A stretch of 64,000 nucleotides of DNA from RPQJ01 sp963754535. Lineage in GTDB: Bacteria; Pseudomonadota; Gammaproteobacteria; Steroidobacterales; Steroidobacteraceae. This document shows positions 1 to 10,404 of this stretch, in pieces. Where the stretch lies: assembly GCA_963754535.1 (NCBI GenBank), contig CAVWGG010000006.1:1-64000 (forward strand). Direction: 5' to 3'. The stretch's first letter is position 1, and each line of letters starts with the position of its first letter. The notes beneath the pieces were generated by a model. It made no database searches and had not been told where the DNA came from. It saw only the letters and a program-made list of their open reading frames with translations. A program made the position numbers and the translations under genes.

Positions 1-239
1 ACGTCCAGGCAGACTTGCGCGTCCAATGACTTGACATCGGACTCTTTGCCGAGCGCGTACGCCGCATCGACGCACGCCCGCGATCGTTCGTTCAGCTGCA
101 AATACCCGGCAAATTCGGGCCAGAATTCCGTCGTGTCGGCGGCTCGAGCGGAATCGACGACACAGCAGAGACAAAGACATGCGACGACGAGGGCGCATCG
201 CGTGCTCGCTGTGGCTTTCTCGTCGACCAGCTGCTGCAT
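1..239 (-). CDS. Secreted outer-membrane barrel-like protein, 3' part outside the window
   Basis: The gene begins at the ATG at 237-239 and runs off the left edge, so only 79 codons are visible. An AAGGAC ribosome binding site lies about 5 bases upstream. The N-terminus has a hydrophobic, Cys-rich stretch ending in SARAA, which looks like a signal peptide, followed by EFWPEFAGYLQLNERSR. That post-signal pattern (tryptophan-proline-glutamate, then a strand with asparagine-glutamate-arginine) resembles DUF2490-type outer-membrane proteins. It follows two other outer-membrane proteins and a sulfatase on the same strand, so it is probably the last visible gene of that operon. The function is unknown; the family assignment is a recollection of the motif. 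Confidence 0.6.
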   Translation of the reverse strand, partial: MQQLVDEKATASTRCALVVACLCLCCVVDSARAADTTEFWPEFAGYLQLNERSRACVDAAYALGKESDVKSLDAQVCLD

Positions 240-273
240 GAATGTCCTTATCGAGCGGCTGACCAGCGCGACC

Positions 274-1084
274 TCATTTCGGGTACAGCAGCGTCAACTG
301 CAGGCGCAAGCCCCAGCCCTCCGGGCCGTCATTCGGCCCCTCTGCCCAGTACTTTCCAGCCACCGCGAACTGGAGGATCTGCGGCCCGATCTTGAACAGT
401 TGCCCCGCCTGCACGATCAAGGGCACACCCCACTGTTCGGCTTCCCAGTCGTAGGCAGACTCCGTATACGCACCAATCGTCGTATGCGTCTTGGTGGTGT
501 AACTGACGAACGGTTGCAGGGTGGTCACACTGACGTCGGCGCGGTCGTCGCTGCCGGCGACGGACCAGACGTGACCGGCGAGGATGCCCACCGTCCACGG
601 CCCCATCTGCTTCAGGGCCACGCCCGTCGGCCCGATTCCCCACTTTTCGGTGCCGAGCACGTCGTGCGGTCGCCGTCGGCAGCAAGAACACCGGCCCTGC
701 GCCCCAGATCCAGCCGCCGGCCGTCGGCGCCTTCGGTGAAAAGAAGAAGCTGGGAGTGATGTCGCCCAGGCCCGATTCGTTCAGCGCGGTCACCGGGAAG
801 TCCGCCTGGTCGATGAGCGGAATGAGGGTGCGCGTGATCAGGTTCCAGTCCTCGTTCAGCGAGAACGGGATCACCGGCTGGATGACCAGTTTGCTGACCG
901 TGGCGCCGTCGTTGGCACCGCCGTACTCGTCGCGGTTGTACTGCAACGGCACGCTGATCAGCGAGGCCACCGGGTTCGCCAGCTTCTTGGCGAGCTCGGC
1001 CGCCTGATCGTCCTGTGCCTGGGTTGGCACGGCAAGCAGCAACGCACTGATGGCGAGCGGCAGCGTCCATTCGTGGCGTGTCAT
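274..1084 (-). CDS. Outer-membrane transporter-like protein, frameshifted near 667
   Basis: The start is the ATG at 1084, preceded by an AGGGGAG ribosome binding site; a signal peptide ends at TQAQ. The mature part has NPVASLISVPLQYN, then GLGDI and a segment ending in LLPTAT, after which the frame is lost. The other frame continues as DVLGTEKWGIGPTG and runs to YPK at 274. The two halves fit the family often labelled 'neuromedin U' or transporter, which has PTATDDxLGxxKWxxGPT here. Removing one C from the coding strand near position 667 restores a protein of about 269 residues. I infer a beta-barrel channel for hydrophobic compounds, co-transcribed with the sulfatase. The frameshift is probably a sequence error, but a real pseudogene is possible. 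Confidence 0.7.
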
Positions 1085-1175
1085 CTTCGTTCTCCCCTGC
1101 TGATGCGGACCGACAGAGAACGCCGCGCGTCTCATTTTTGCGTGGCGCGGAATGCGTTGAACGCCCTCCAGGCGG

Positions 1176-2177
1176 CTACTCGTTCTTCAGACGTTTCGAG
1201 CCTTCGATGATCGGGTGCCATCCGGACACCAGCGAGATCATGAACACGTCCATCTGCAGGTCGTCCGGCGCGTTGTCGCTGGCCGTCGACTTGTAACTGA
1301 AGGTGAGCCCGAGGTTGTCGTTGATCTGGTAGCCGAGCGTGAGACCAAAGCCGTAGTTGTCGAGCTTCTCGCCCTTGACCCCGTCGACAGTCGCCTCGCC
1401 GCCGTTGTACCAGGCCGCATCGAGCGAGCCCCACAGGTGCTCGGTGAAGTCACGCGTGAGGTGCGCGTCGATCTGGTACAGCGGATCGGTTTCCATGGTC
1501 TGCCCGACGAGATCGGTGTTGTCACCGAAGAGCCAGACGGCAGGCAGGAACTCCAGCGTGGTGCGGCGGCCCGGCACCCATGCGCCGAGTTGCCAGACGA
1601 TGGGAAAACCGACGCGGCCGTACCAGCGGTTCTGCCCGATGTTCAACGGCTGGCTGCTGTCGTATTCACCGATCGGTATGGCAAGGTCCACCAGCGCATC
1701 GAGCGAGAAGCCCGGCTCGTAGCGGATGACGTCTGGGATGTTCTTCTGCGCCTTGGGGCCGATCAGGTTGAGGTTGAACTCCACGGTCGGGTCGCCAAAG
1801 CCGCTCACCGACTGCGAGACCGGCTCGCCACCCGGAGTGATGACGTCGCCCGAGATACGTCCCATGGGCAGCAGCACTGCTCCCATGGCCGCGCGATCGA
1901 ACAACGTGAAGGTGCGCGCGTACCCCGCCAGCGCCATGGTCGCATCGAAGTTGGCGCCTGGCGTAACAGTGTGCGCAGCATCGAACGGATTGGTGTTGCC
2001 GCTCATGGACGAAACGATCAGCGGCACCGCGTTGGCGCCTGACAGCGTCTTCCAGTAAAAGCGCGGTGGCACCTGCGACATCGCCTGCAACGGGCAAAGC
2101 ACGCCCACCGCAAGGGCCGTCAGCGCGATACCGCGCAGGCCTGCCGTGGATTTCATCAGGCTGCGTACGAAGTTCAT
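1176..2177 (-). CDS. Outer-membrane channel of the MetA/phenol-degradation family
   Basis: A 333-residue protein with an N-terminal signal peptide (hydrophobic core about residues 15-33, cleavage near AMSQ). The body has amphipathic strands typical of the outer-membrane family called 'MetA-pathway of phenol degradation' (PF13557), including SVSGFGDPTVEFNLNLIG and a C-terminal segment rich in alternating hydrophobics. These proteins are thought to act as channels for aromatic or other hydrophobic molecules. An AAGGA ribosome binding site precedes the ATG. It starts 43 bases after the sulfatase stop and is followed by a second outer-membrane protein, so the three are likely one transcript. The substrate is not evident. 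Confidence 0.75.
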   Translation of the reverse strand: MNFVRSLMKSTAGLRGIALTALAVGVLCPLQAMSQVPPRFYWKTLSGANAVPLIVSSMSGNTNPFDAAHTVTPGANFDATMALAGYARTFTLFDRAAMGAVLLPMGRISGDVITPGGEPVSQSVSGFGDPTVEFNLNLIGPKAQKNIPDVIRYEPGFSLDALVDLAIPIGEYDSSQPLNIGQNRWYGRVGFPIVWQLGAWVPGRRTTLEFLPAVWLFGDNTDLVGQTMETDPLYQIDAHLTRDFTEHLWGSLDAAWYNGGEATVDGVKGEKLDNYGFGLTLGYQINDNLGLTFSYKSTASDNAPDDLQMDVFMISLVSGWHPIIEGSKRLKNE

Positions 2178-2220
2178 GGCTTGATCGTCCTTAGTGGTTC
2201 TATTCGTCGTCGCTTGACGT

Positions 2221-4035
2221 TTACGGCTTGGGTCCCGCCATCATGTCTTTCGGCGGCACGAACTGCCCCTGGTAGATGAGCGGCGGGAAGCCGTCGTCGA
2301 CCGGGACACGCGCCGGCAGCTGGTCGTAGAGGGTTTCGAACGGTCCGCGGCTCGGCAGGATTACGTTGTTGGCTTTGGCATAGCCGTCCCATACCGCGAG
2401 CAGCGCCTTCACCTTATCGGGATTCTGCGCGGCAACGTTCATGCGCTCACCGACATCGGTCGCGACGTTGTACAGCTCCCACTCGCCTGTGCCGTAAGGC
2501 TTGAACTGCCAGCGCAGCTTCCAGTCGCCCTGCCGCACTGCGCGGTTGCCGAAGATCTCCCATGCGAGATAGTCCTGATCCGTACGTGGCGATTCGGCGC
2601 GACCGGCCAACATGTCGTTCCACGGTTTGCCGATCAACGCGGGCATCGCCTTGCCGTCGCTGCTGGTCTGAGGATAGCTCGCGCCGGCAATCGACAGCAG
2701 CGTCGGCATGATGTCGGCGACATGCATGAGTCCTTGGTTGATGCTGCCCTTTGGCCGTTGCACCACCGGACCACTGACGATCAACGCGTTGTGGACTCCG
2801 CCTTCGGCGACCCAGCCCTTGTACTGACTGAACGGTGTCATTGACACCTGCGCCCACATCGGACCGTAGCCGACGTACGAGCCCGGATCGCCCCAGGCGT
2901 TGGGGTTGGTCTGCGACCAGCGGGCCGACGCGAACAGGTAATTGAGCGTACCTGGCGTGCCCGCGATCATCTTGAAGAGGTCGGTACCTTCGGCGCCGTT
3001 GTCACCGAAGACGATGAAGATCGTGTTGTCGTACTCGCCGATCTGCTTCAGGTGGTCGATGAGGCGGCCGACGTGATGATCCATGTTCTCGACCAACCCG
3101 GCATAGAGTTCCATTTTCCGGCCGAGGATCGCCCGGCTCGCCGGTGCAAGCACGACAGGGTCGGGCAGGAAGTACATCCGCTCCGCCAGTTGCGTGCCGG
3201 CCGGCATGATGCCGAGTTCGATCTGCCGCTTCAGCCGTTCCTGCCGTACCGCATCCCAGCCTTTGTCGTACTCGCCGACGTGACGATTCCGCCATTCCTT
3301 CGGCAAATGGTAGGGGTCGTGCGGCGCCTGGTGCGCTACGTAGGCGAAAAATGGCTTGCCGTCGCCATGGTTCGCGTCGATGAACCCGATCAACTTGTCC
3401 GTGTAGGTCTTCGTCGCGTAGTAGTCCTTCGGCAGCTCCGTCAGGTAGCGTCCGTCTTCCGTGAAGGTCGACTTGGGAGACGCGCCCGTGAAGTTCCACA
3501 TGTCCCAGTAACTGCCCGCCCCGTCGAGCAGCGAAAAATCGCGCTCGAAGCCGCGCGCCGCCGGGATCCGGTCCGGTGCTTTGCCAAGGTGCCATTTGCC
3601 GACCATGTAGGTGTGATAGCCGGCGTCCTTCATCAGCTGCGGCAGCGTGACTACGTTCTTGTTGAGGTAGCCCTCGTAGCCCACCAGGCCGCGCTGATTG
3701 GGCGCGGTCCACTCGGACATGTTGCCCAGGCCGTTCAGGTGCGTATCGACTCCGCTCAGCAGCATGGATCGCGTGGGCGAGCAACTTGCGTGGGTGTAGA
3801 AGTTCGAGAAACGCACGCCCTCCTTGGCCAGGGCGTCGAGGTTCGGCGTCTTGATCTCACTGCCGAACGAACCCAGGTCGGCGAAACCGAGGTCGTCGCC
3901 GAGAATGATGACGACGTTAGGCCGCTTCGGCTGAACCTGGGGCGGCCGCCTGCGCCGGGCGCCCGCGGAGAACAAGGCTGCGTGGAGGCCCGCGATCACG
4001 GCGACACTGGCTCGAGTCACGTTGGCTGATACCAC
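2221..4035 (-). CDS. Arylsulfatase, Cys-type (type I sulfatase)
   Basis: Hydrolyses sulfate esters using a formylglycine made from the Cys of the C-x-P-x-R motif. The motif is CSPTR with Cys at about residue 85 of this start. Upstream is the metal-binding NVVIILGDDLG, and downstream GKWHLG, the second sulfatase signature. I chose the GTG at 4035 because AGGAG sits 8 bases before it; an ATG eight codons earlier would place that ribosome binding site inside the gene. The N-terminus is hydrophobic and then Arg-rich, so export is likely but the signal is imperfect. Length is about 604 residues, normal for the family. A maturase that can convert such a Cys is encoded at 13369-14670. Whether the substrate is aryl or alkyl sulfate cannot be told. 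Confidence 0.88.
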   Translation of the reverse strand: MVSANVTRASVAVIAGLHAALFSAGARRRRPPQVQPKRPNVVIILGDDLGFADLGSFGSEIKTPNLDALAKEGVRFSNFYTHASCSPTRSMLLSGVDTHLNGLGNMSEWTAPNQRGLVGYEGYLNKNVVTLPQLMKDAGYHTYMVGKWHLGKAPDRIPAARGFERDFSLLDGAGSYWDMWNFTGASPKSTFTEDGRYLTELPKDYYATKTYTDKLIGFIDANHGDGKPFFAYVAHQAPHDPYHLPKEWRNRHVGEYDKGWDAVRQERLKRQIELGIMPAGTQLAERMYFLPDPVVLAPASRAILGRKMELYAGLVENMDHHVGRLIDHLKQIGEYDNTIFIVFGDNGAEGTDLFKMIAGTPGTLNYLFASARWSQTNPNAWGDPGSYVGYGPMWAQVSMTPFSQYKGWVAEGGVHNALIVSGPVVQRPKGSINQGLMHVADIMPTLLSIAGASYPQTSSDGKAMPALIGKPWNDMLAGRAESPRTDQDYLAWEIFGNRAVRQGDWKLRWQFKPYGTGEWELYNVATDVGERMNVAAQNPDKVKALLAVWDGYAKANNVILPSRGPFETLYDQLPARVPVDDGFPPLIYQGQFVPPKDMMAGPKP

Positions 4036-4137
4036 AAGAAATTCTCCTGTGCGGGCCATCGTCGGAATGGGACGCGGTAAACTTTGGAATGAGGAAAAAC
4101 AGCCGGTGTCGGCGCTGTCCGAAAGTACACAGATCGG

Positions 4138-4149
4138 ACTGTCGACAGT
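4138..4149. promoter_or_regulatory. 12-bp perfect palindrome between sulfatase and AraC genes
   Basis: ACTGTCGACAGT reads the same on both strands and lies in the roughly 110-base gap between the divergent sulfatase operon and the AraC-type regulator genes. Its position suits an operator for the divergent promoters. It overlaps the putative GTG start of the first regulator, so if that start is right the site also covers the translation start. Binding is inference only. Confidence 0.3.
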
Positions 4150-5228
4150 GTCCGAGCATCCGTCGGCCGCGGTCTATCGGAAATCCGCAGAACGAAACGA
4201 CGATGGGGCATTCCACTACACCCGCTCAACCGGCGTCACGGTCGTCGACATCAGCGACTTGACGGCCGCCAACGCTGGCATGGCCGTGATCGAACAGGAT
4301 GGAATGTCACTGCTGTCGCACACCTCTGCGCGCGCGGCGAGTGATCGTGCGCCTCAGATCAGCCATCGTCGTCTATCACTCGACGAATCTGCCTGTCCGG
4401 ACACGCACGCGTGCGCAGAACGGTCTGCTGGCCTACGTCACGTTCGGTCCGCGAGCCGCTGGCACCGTGGAGGGACTCGAGGTTCGTCCAGGCATGCTGT
4501 TGGTGGCGGAGCCTGGGACCGAGGCTGGATTCGTCGTCGATCCGGGCTATGAGAGCGTCGCATTGCTGGTACCCGCCGACGACATCCGGGCGCACCTGTC
4601 CGCCCGCCAGCGCGCCGGCGAGTTTCGCTGGCCACGCGGCGTGGAAGTACTGCGTACCGATCCGGCCCAGGCCCGGGCGCTCTTCCGCTGGGGAAAGCGC
4701 CTGGCGGTCGCCGCGTCAAGGAAGCCTGCGCTGTTCGAAGAGGGGCGTCCCGAGCGGGAAGCCGCCCAGGTCGAGTTGCTGGAAGCACTTCTCACGGCGC
4801 TGCGTTCGGCCGACAAACTCGAGCCTACCGGCACGGAAAGAACACGACAGGGCTACAGCCGGATCGTCAAGATCGCGGAGGATCACGTGCTCTCCCAGGT
4901 CGGCGAGCGCCTGCAGGTATCCGATCTGTGCCGGGCCGCCGACGTCAGCGAACGCACGCTCGAGTACGCCTTCAAGGACGTGACCAGGCTGTCCCCGATG
5001 GCATACCTGGTGCGACTGCGCCTGCACTGGGTGCACGCCACCCTGCTCGCTGCAGAGCCGGGATCAACCCTCATCTCGACCGAGGCGCTCAAGTGGGGTT
5101 TCTGGCACTTCGGCGAGTTTTCCCGTGCGTACAAACAATGCTTCGGGGAGCCACCGTCGCGAACCCTGCGACGCGAACCCGACAGCACTACGGCCATTCC
5201 CGCGCAGTCCCGCAGCACGCCGGCATGA
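4148..5228 (+). CDS. AraC-family transcriptional regulator, frameshifted near 4322
   Basis: The C-terminal part, from 4299 to 5228, has an AraC sensor-type domain and a C-terminal helix-turn-helix region with SERTLEYAFKDVTRLSP and WGFWHFGEFSRAYKQCFGE. Upstream, in another frame, TVVDISDLTAANAG matches TVVDISDPTAANTG in the neighbouring paralogue. Removing one base near 4322 joins the two into a full-length homologue. The 5' end is uncertain; I used the in-frame GTG at 4148, which has no clear ribosome binding site. Its stop overlaps the ATG of the second AraC gene as ATGA, so the two are translationally coupled. It probably controls the divergent sulfatase operon, the downstream receptor operon, or both. 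Confidence 0.65.
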
Positions 5229-6205
5229 AGGGCAAACCAACTGCAGCCGAAAATGCGGTCACGGTGGTCGACATCAGCGACCCTACCGCAGCCAATACCG
5301 GTGTCGAACTACTCGACCTGGATGCAGTGCAACTCCAGTCACTGCCGCTTCGAGTTCGGCGGGTGATGATTCGCCTCGAATCGGCCGCTGTCGTGTTCCA
5401 CTCGACCAACCTGCGCGTCCGGACGCGCACCAGCGTTCGCAGTGGCTTCCTCGCGTACGTCACGTTCGGCCCCCAGGCCCACGGGACGATCAATGGCTTG
5501 CCGGTTCGCCCCGGGCTCTTGCTCGCCGCAGAGTCGGGGATGGAAAACACGTTAGTCGCCGAAGGCGGCTGGGAGAGCATTACTTTTCTCTTGCCGCCAG
5601 AGGACATCCTTGCGCACCTGACGGCCCGGCAGCGCGCTGCCGAGTTTCATGTGCCAGAAGGAGCCGAGCCTTTGCAGGCCGACCCGGAAAGCGTTCGGCG
5701 ACTGTTCGATTGGGGGAAATTGCTGGTGGACACCGCCTTGTTCCAGCCCGCACTTTTCGGGGAGCAAATGAAAGAGCGTGTGAACGCGCAGAACGAACTG
5801 CTCGAAACACTGCTTGCCACACTGAGGGTGGCTGATGGCTTCGAGTCCACACGCAACGACCGCACTCGCCAGGCACAAAGTGTCATCGTGAAGACCGCCG
5901 AGGACTATGCAATGGCGCAGCCCGGCGACCGTCTTTACGTGACCGACCTCTGCAAGGTCGCGCGGGTGAGCGAACGGACACTGGAGTACGCGTTCAAGGA
6001 GATCATGGGATTGAGCCCCGTGACTTACCTGTCGCGGCTCAGGCTGCATCGCGTACGGCAGGCGCTCCTGGCTGCGACGCACGGATCGACGACGGTCACG
6101 ACCGAGGCGCTCAACTGGGGCTTCTGGCATTTCGGCGAATTCTCGCGCGCATATAAGGAATGCTTCGGCGAACTGCCATCGGAAACATTGCGCCGCAAGC
6201 CTTGA
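5225..6205 (+). CDS. AraC-family transcriptional regulator (paralogue of the upstream gene)
   Basis: A 326-residue regulator: an N-terminal ligand-binding-like domain (about 1-200) followed by two helix-turn-helix motifs (about 225-325), with SERTLEYAFKEIMGLSP and LNWGFWHFGEFSRAYKECF. It is clearly a tandem duplicate of the preceding regulator, sharing TVVDIS near the N-terminus, VFHSTNLRVRTRT and most of the DNA-binding region. The ATG lies in an ATGA overlap with the upstream stop. The TonB receptor operon starts about 100 bases downstream on the same strand, so this is a good candidate for its inducer-responsive activator. The ligand is unknown. Confidence 0.85.
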   Translation: MKGKPTAAENAVTVVDISDPTAANTGVELLDLDAVQLQSLPLRVRRVMIRLESAAVVFHSTNLRVRTRTSVRSGFLAYVTFGPQAHGTINGLPVRPGLLLAAESGMENTLVAEGGWESITFLLPPEDILAHLTARQRAAEFHVPEGAEPLQADPESVRRLFDWGKLLVDTALFQPALFGEQMKERVNAQNELLETLLATLRVADGFESTRNDRTRQAQSVIVKTAEDYAMAQPGDRLYVTDLCKVARVSERTLEYAFKEIMGLSPVTYLSRLRLHRVRQALLAATHGSTTVTTEALNWGFWHFGEFSRAYKECFGELPSETLRRKP

Positions 6206-6301
6206 GCTGACGCGATCGTGCGGAATTCCGATAGGCGGCACGACCGACTCACACGACACTGCGCTCCGCAAAATGCAGAAACACTCTGCAGGGGGAGCAA
6301 C

Positions 6302-8624
6302 TTGTCCACACAGAATTTCGATCGCACGTATTTCGCCGACGGGCAGTTCGGCCGGAAGACAAACACCGCACTGCAGCAGGGAGTGCGAGCGATTCTGTTC
6401 GCGGCGCTCACCACCAATGCAGGCTATCGCCGGCGCGCAGGATGCGGGAGCCCAGCAGATCGAAGAGATCGTCGTCACGGCTGCCCGGCGTGAGCAGTCG
6501 TTCCAGGACGTGCCGATGGCCGTCAGTGCACTCAATGCACAGCGCCTGCTCGACACCGGCGTCATCGAGTTCGCGCAGATCGCCTCGCAGGTGCCCTCGC
6601 TCGAAGTGGAGGGCAACACCAACCCGTTCACGACCTCGCTGCGCATCCGCGGCATGGGCAACCTGGCCAACATTCCAAATTTCGAGCCCGCCGTCGGACT
6701 GTTCATCGACAACGCCTATCGCTCGCGCTCCGGCGTCGCGATGGGCGACCTGCTCGACGTCGAACGGATCGAGGTCCTGCGCGGGCCGCAGAGCGTGCTG
6801 TACCCGAAGAACGTCACGGCCGGCCTGATCAACGTCATCACGAACCGTCCGACGGACGACTTCAGCGCCTGGGGCGGGGCCAGCTTCGGCAACCTCAACT
6901 ACTGGCAACTGCAGGGTGGCATCAACGGCGCGCTGACCGACGGCGTACGCGGTCGTCTCGCCGCGGTGACCAGCGATCGCGACGGCAGCTTCGACGACAG
7001 CGTGAATGGCACGAACAGTGGCGGCTATTCGCGCACCGCGTTGCGCGGCCAACTCGAGTTCGACATCGGTGATCGCGCCAGCCTGCGGCTCATCGCCGGC
7101 TATTCCACGAAGGACGGTGACTGCTGCTCACCGGATGTCCTGCCGGGGGCCGTCTCGACAAGGTTCCTCGGCTTGCTCGGCCGGCCCGTGGACGCCAATC
7201 CGCTCAATCGCAAGACGACGTACAGCGACCCGTATCATTTCGAGGGCGACCAATACGACCTGCTGGCCGAATTCAATTATGAGTTCGACTGGGCCGTGCT
7301 GACCTCGACCACCAGTCTCGATCACTTCGACGTCGAGTCACAGATCGATGCCGAGCAGTCGGCGTTCACCGCTGCCGTGTTCATCGACCGCCAGGAATCC
7401 GACGCTTTCGGCCAGGAGTTTCGCCTGACGTCGGCGGGCGACGGGCCCATCTCCTGGATGACCGGCGCCTACTTCTACGACAACGACTTCACGCGTGGTT
7501 CGCTCTCGCCGAACGAACCGATGCTGGTGCTGGGTGCCGACATCGTTCCGCTGCCCGCGCCGTTCAACGGCGCCCCCGGGGACCAGTCCAGCTTCCAGTC
7601 GCAGAACGACACGCGTCACTGGAGCCTGTTCGGCCAGGTCGACTGGCAGGCGACGGACAGCATGAAGCTCTCCGCAGGCATGCGCTACATCGACGAGAAG
7701 AAGTCCATCAACGTCCGCTCGGTCTACCAGGTCGCCGCCCTGCCGAGCCTGGCGCTGAACACGACGGTGCCGACACCGATCGTCGCCGACCTCAGCACCG
7801 ACGGCCTGGCATGGAACCTGAGCGCGCTGTTCGACATCGCGGCAGACACCACGCTCTATGCCACGATCTCGGAAGGCTACAAAGCGGGCGGCTACAACGG
7901 TGACTGGGACGCCACCGGACAATTGACGGCTGCCAAGCGCGAGTTCAAGGACGAAACGGTGCTCAACCTAGAGACGGGTGTGAAGAGCCGCTTCTGGGAC
8001 GACCAGGCGACGCTGAACCTGAGCATCTTCCGGTCCGAATTCGACGACTTCCAGAACGCCTCGTTCCTCGGGCTCAACTTCCTCGTGCGTAACGCGGAAA
8101 AGGTCGTGAGCCAGGGCATCGAACTGGACGGCAGCGTGCGTCCGTACACCGGGCTGACATTCGACTACGCCGTCACCTACCTGGACGCCCAGTACGACAA
8201 GTTCACACAGGGCGCCTGCTATTTCGGCCGCACGCCGACCAACGCCACGGAGCGCACCTGCGATCTGAGCGGAGAGACGCTGCCCAACGCTCCGGAATGG
8301 CGGACCAACCTGGGAGTGCAGTACGAGCACGCGCTGGCGTCCGGCACCGGGTTCTTCCGCACGGACTGGACTTATACCTCCGAGCAGAACTCCGACACGG
8401 GCCTCGACCCGCGCGCAGAGCAGGACGCGTACAACTTGTGGTCGGCGCGACTGGGCTGGCGCAACGGGCGCTACAGCGTGAGCCTGTGGGGCGAGAACCT
8501 GACGGACGAGACCGTGATAACTGCGGCCGGCCAGCAGACCGTGTTCGGCGGCATCGACGGCGGGATGCAGTTCTTCCTCAACGAGCCACGAACCTACGGC
8601 GTGACGATGGAAGTGCGGTTCTGA
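6302..8624 (+). CDS. TonB-dependent receptor, probable frameshift in the signal peptide
   Basis: Outer-membrane active transporter. The plug domain has the TonB-box region QQIEEIVVTAARREQ, VERIEVLRGPQSVLYPKN and GLINVITNRP; the barrel ends with the C-terminal Phe of YGVTMEVRF. In the frame of the body the N-terminus is not signal-like. In a second frame, a TTG at 6302 preceded by AGGGGGAG starts a leader ending GVRAILFAALTT, which would flow into AIAGAQDAG after a one-base shift near 6415. I therefore place the start at the TTG and infer an indel. It heads a plus-strand operon with an SMP-30-like protein, SDR, acyl-CoA ligase and thiolase, so it probably imports their substrate. Confidence 0.85.
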
Positions 8625-8644
8625 TCGCGTAGCGGGAACTCATC

Positions 8645-9518
8645 ATGCGCTACACGCCAGATCTGCTGCTGAAGAAGCCGTACGTCTTTCCGGAAGCACC
8701 GCGCTGGTTCCGCGACGCGTTCTACTTCTGCGACATCGACGCCGGGACCCTCTACCGGATCGGCTCGGACGGCACTGCACAGGCCATTTACGTGCATGGC
8801 AGCCCGGTGTCGGGCTGGGTGCGGCTGGACGACGGATCGCTGCTGGTCGTCGCCGGACTCGAGCGTCGCGTCGTGTCGGTGCGCGACGGCGTCGCGACGA
8901 CGTTCGCGGACGCCACAGAACTGGTCGGCTGGGCGCTCAACGATCTGCTGCGTGCGCCCGACGGTCACTGTTACGTCGGCGCCGTCGACTTCAACCTCTT
9001 TGCCGACCCGAGCAAGGTCGGCCAGCCCAGCCCGCTGGTGCACGTCACGCCGGATGGCCGCGCAACCGTCGCGACGCGCGAGATCGCGTTTCCCAACGGC
9101 ATGACCATCCTGCCGAGTGGCGAGTTGCTGGTCGCCGACTCGCTCACTGGCGAACTGCTGGCGTTCACCCGCCAGGCGGATGGGGCGCTGACGGATCGAC
9201 GGGTGTGGGCGGCCATACCCGGCGAGATGCCGGATGGCATCAGCCTCGATGCCGAAGGCGCGGTGTGGATCGCCAGCCATCACCAGGTATTGCGTGTGCG
9301 CGAGGGTGGCGAGATCACCGACGTGGTCGACATGGGCTACCACGCGCGCGACGGCCTGCATGCTCGGTGGCGCCGATGGCCGGACGTTGCTGATCACGGC
9401 GTCCGATACGCATGATCGCGCCGAGATACGTGCGAATGGCCCCAGCGGCGCACTGTACACGGCGCACGTGTCGGTCGCGGGTGCCGGCTTGCCCTCGGTC
9501 TACGGAGCCACGTCATGA
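8645..9518 (+). CDS. SMP-30/gluconolactonase-like protein, frameshifted near 9348
   Basis: The first frame encodes a six-bladed-propeller lactonase-like protein, with APRWFRDAFYFCDIDAGTLYRI, LNDLLRAPDGHCYVGAVDF, FPNGMTILPSGELLVADS and MPDGISLDAEGAVWIASH. The expected C-terminus, TACMLGGADGRTLLITASD and onward to GATS, lies in another frame ending at 9518. One base missing in the GC-alternating run at about 9342-9352 explains this. The family hydrolyses lactones or related esters with a bound divalent metal. The corrected stop overlaps the next ATG as ATGA, which supports 9518 as the true end and coupling to the SDR. The natural substrate is unknown. Confidence 0.75.
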
Positions 9519-10393
9519 ATGCACCGCAGCCGGGCGCAGTGAGCGACTCATCGTTGCGACGACTCGAGGGTCGGGTCGCATTGATCACCGGCGGCACGGG
9601 CGGCATCGGTGCCGCCACGGTGCGCCGGTTCGTTGCCGAGGGCGCGTGGGTGGTCGCATCGGGTCGCTCGGCAGAGCGCGGCGGCGAACTCGTGCGGGAA
9701 CTGGGCGAGCGCGTCCACTTCATCGCAGCCGACGTGACCGATGACGCCGCATTGAGCGCGCTGATCGACGGCGCAGTGGCCTGGCGTGGCCGGCTCGACA
9801 TCCTGTTCAACAATGCGGGCGAGACGCAGGTGCCGGCATCGCTGCTCGCGCTGGAACCGGCGTCGCTGCGCGCCGAAATCGACACCTTGTTCACCAGCGT
9901 CGTGCTCGCCACGCAAAAGGCCGCGCTCGCCATGAGCGAGCATGGCGGCGTCATCCTCAACTGCAGCAGCACGGCTGCGCATCGCGCCGGTTCCCAGTCT
10001 GCCGTCTACAGCGCCGCGAAAGCCGCTGTCAGCCACTTCACGCGCTGTGCGGCTTTGGAGCTGGCCGAGCAAAAGATACGCGTCAACGCGATTTCGCCCG
10101 GCGCGATCGTGACGCCGCTCTTCCTCAAGGCACTCACCGTGCCGGCGGGCCGCGAGTGCGACGCCCTGGACCTGCTGAGAGAAGTGTTCGGCAAGGCGCT
10201 TCCGGCTGGCCGAGCCGGTGAGCCGGCGGACGTCGCAGCGGCGGCAGCCTTCCTCGCCAGCGACGACGGCAGCTACGTCACGGGCCAGGACTGGGTCGTC
10301 GACGGCGGACTCACCGCAGGGCTGTCAGCGGCACAGCGACGCCAGCAGGAAGCGATGATCGTTGGCCATCTCACGTCGCGACTGACGACCTGA
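9515..10393 (+). CDS. Short-chain dehydrogenase/reductase
   Basis: A 292-residue classical SDR that oxidises or reduces an alcohol/ketone with NAD(P). The cofactor motif TGGTGGIG is at residues 25-32, NNAG at 99-102, a catalytic serine at about 151 and YSAAK with Tyr165 and Lys169. The C-terminal GQDWVVDGG is typical of the family. There is no signal peptide, so it is cytoplasmic. It starts in an ATGA overlap with the SMP-30-like gene and ends 11 bases before the acyl-CoA ligase, which fits a role in side-chain or ring alcohol oxidation in the same pathway. Substrate specificity cannot be read from sequence. Confidence 0.88.
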   Translation: MNAPQPGAVSDSSLRRLEGRVALITGGTGGIGAATVRRFVAEGAWVVASGRSAERGGELVRELGERVHFIAADVTDDAALSALIDGAVAWRGRLDILFNNAGETQVPASLLALEPASLRAEIDTLFTSVVLATQKAALAMSEHGGVILNCSSTAAHRAGSQSAVYSAAKAAVSHFTRCAALELAEQKIRVNAISPGAIVTPLFLKALTVPAGRECDALDLLREVFGKALPAGRAGEPADVAAAAAFLASDDGSYVTGQDWVVDGGLTAGLSAAQRRQQEAMIVGHLTSRLTT

Positions 10394-10404
10394 CAAGGTT
10401 CGCG

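Noticed and set aside
31..759. Plus-strand open frame at the left end
   Set aside because: It lies opposite two minus-strand genes with signal peptides and good ribosome binding sites; its translation is low-complexity.
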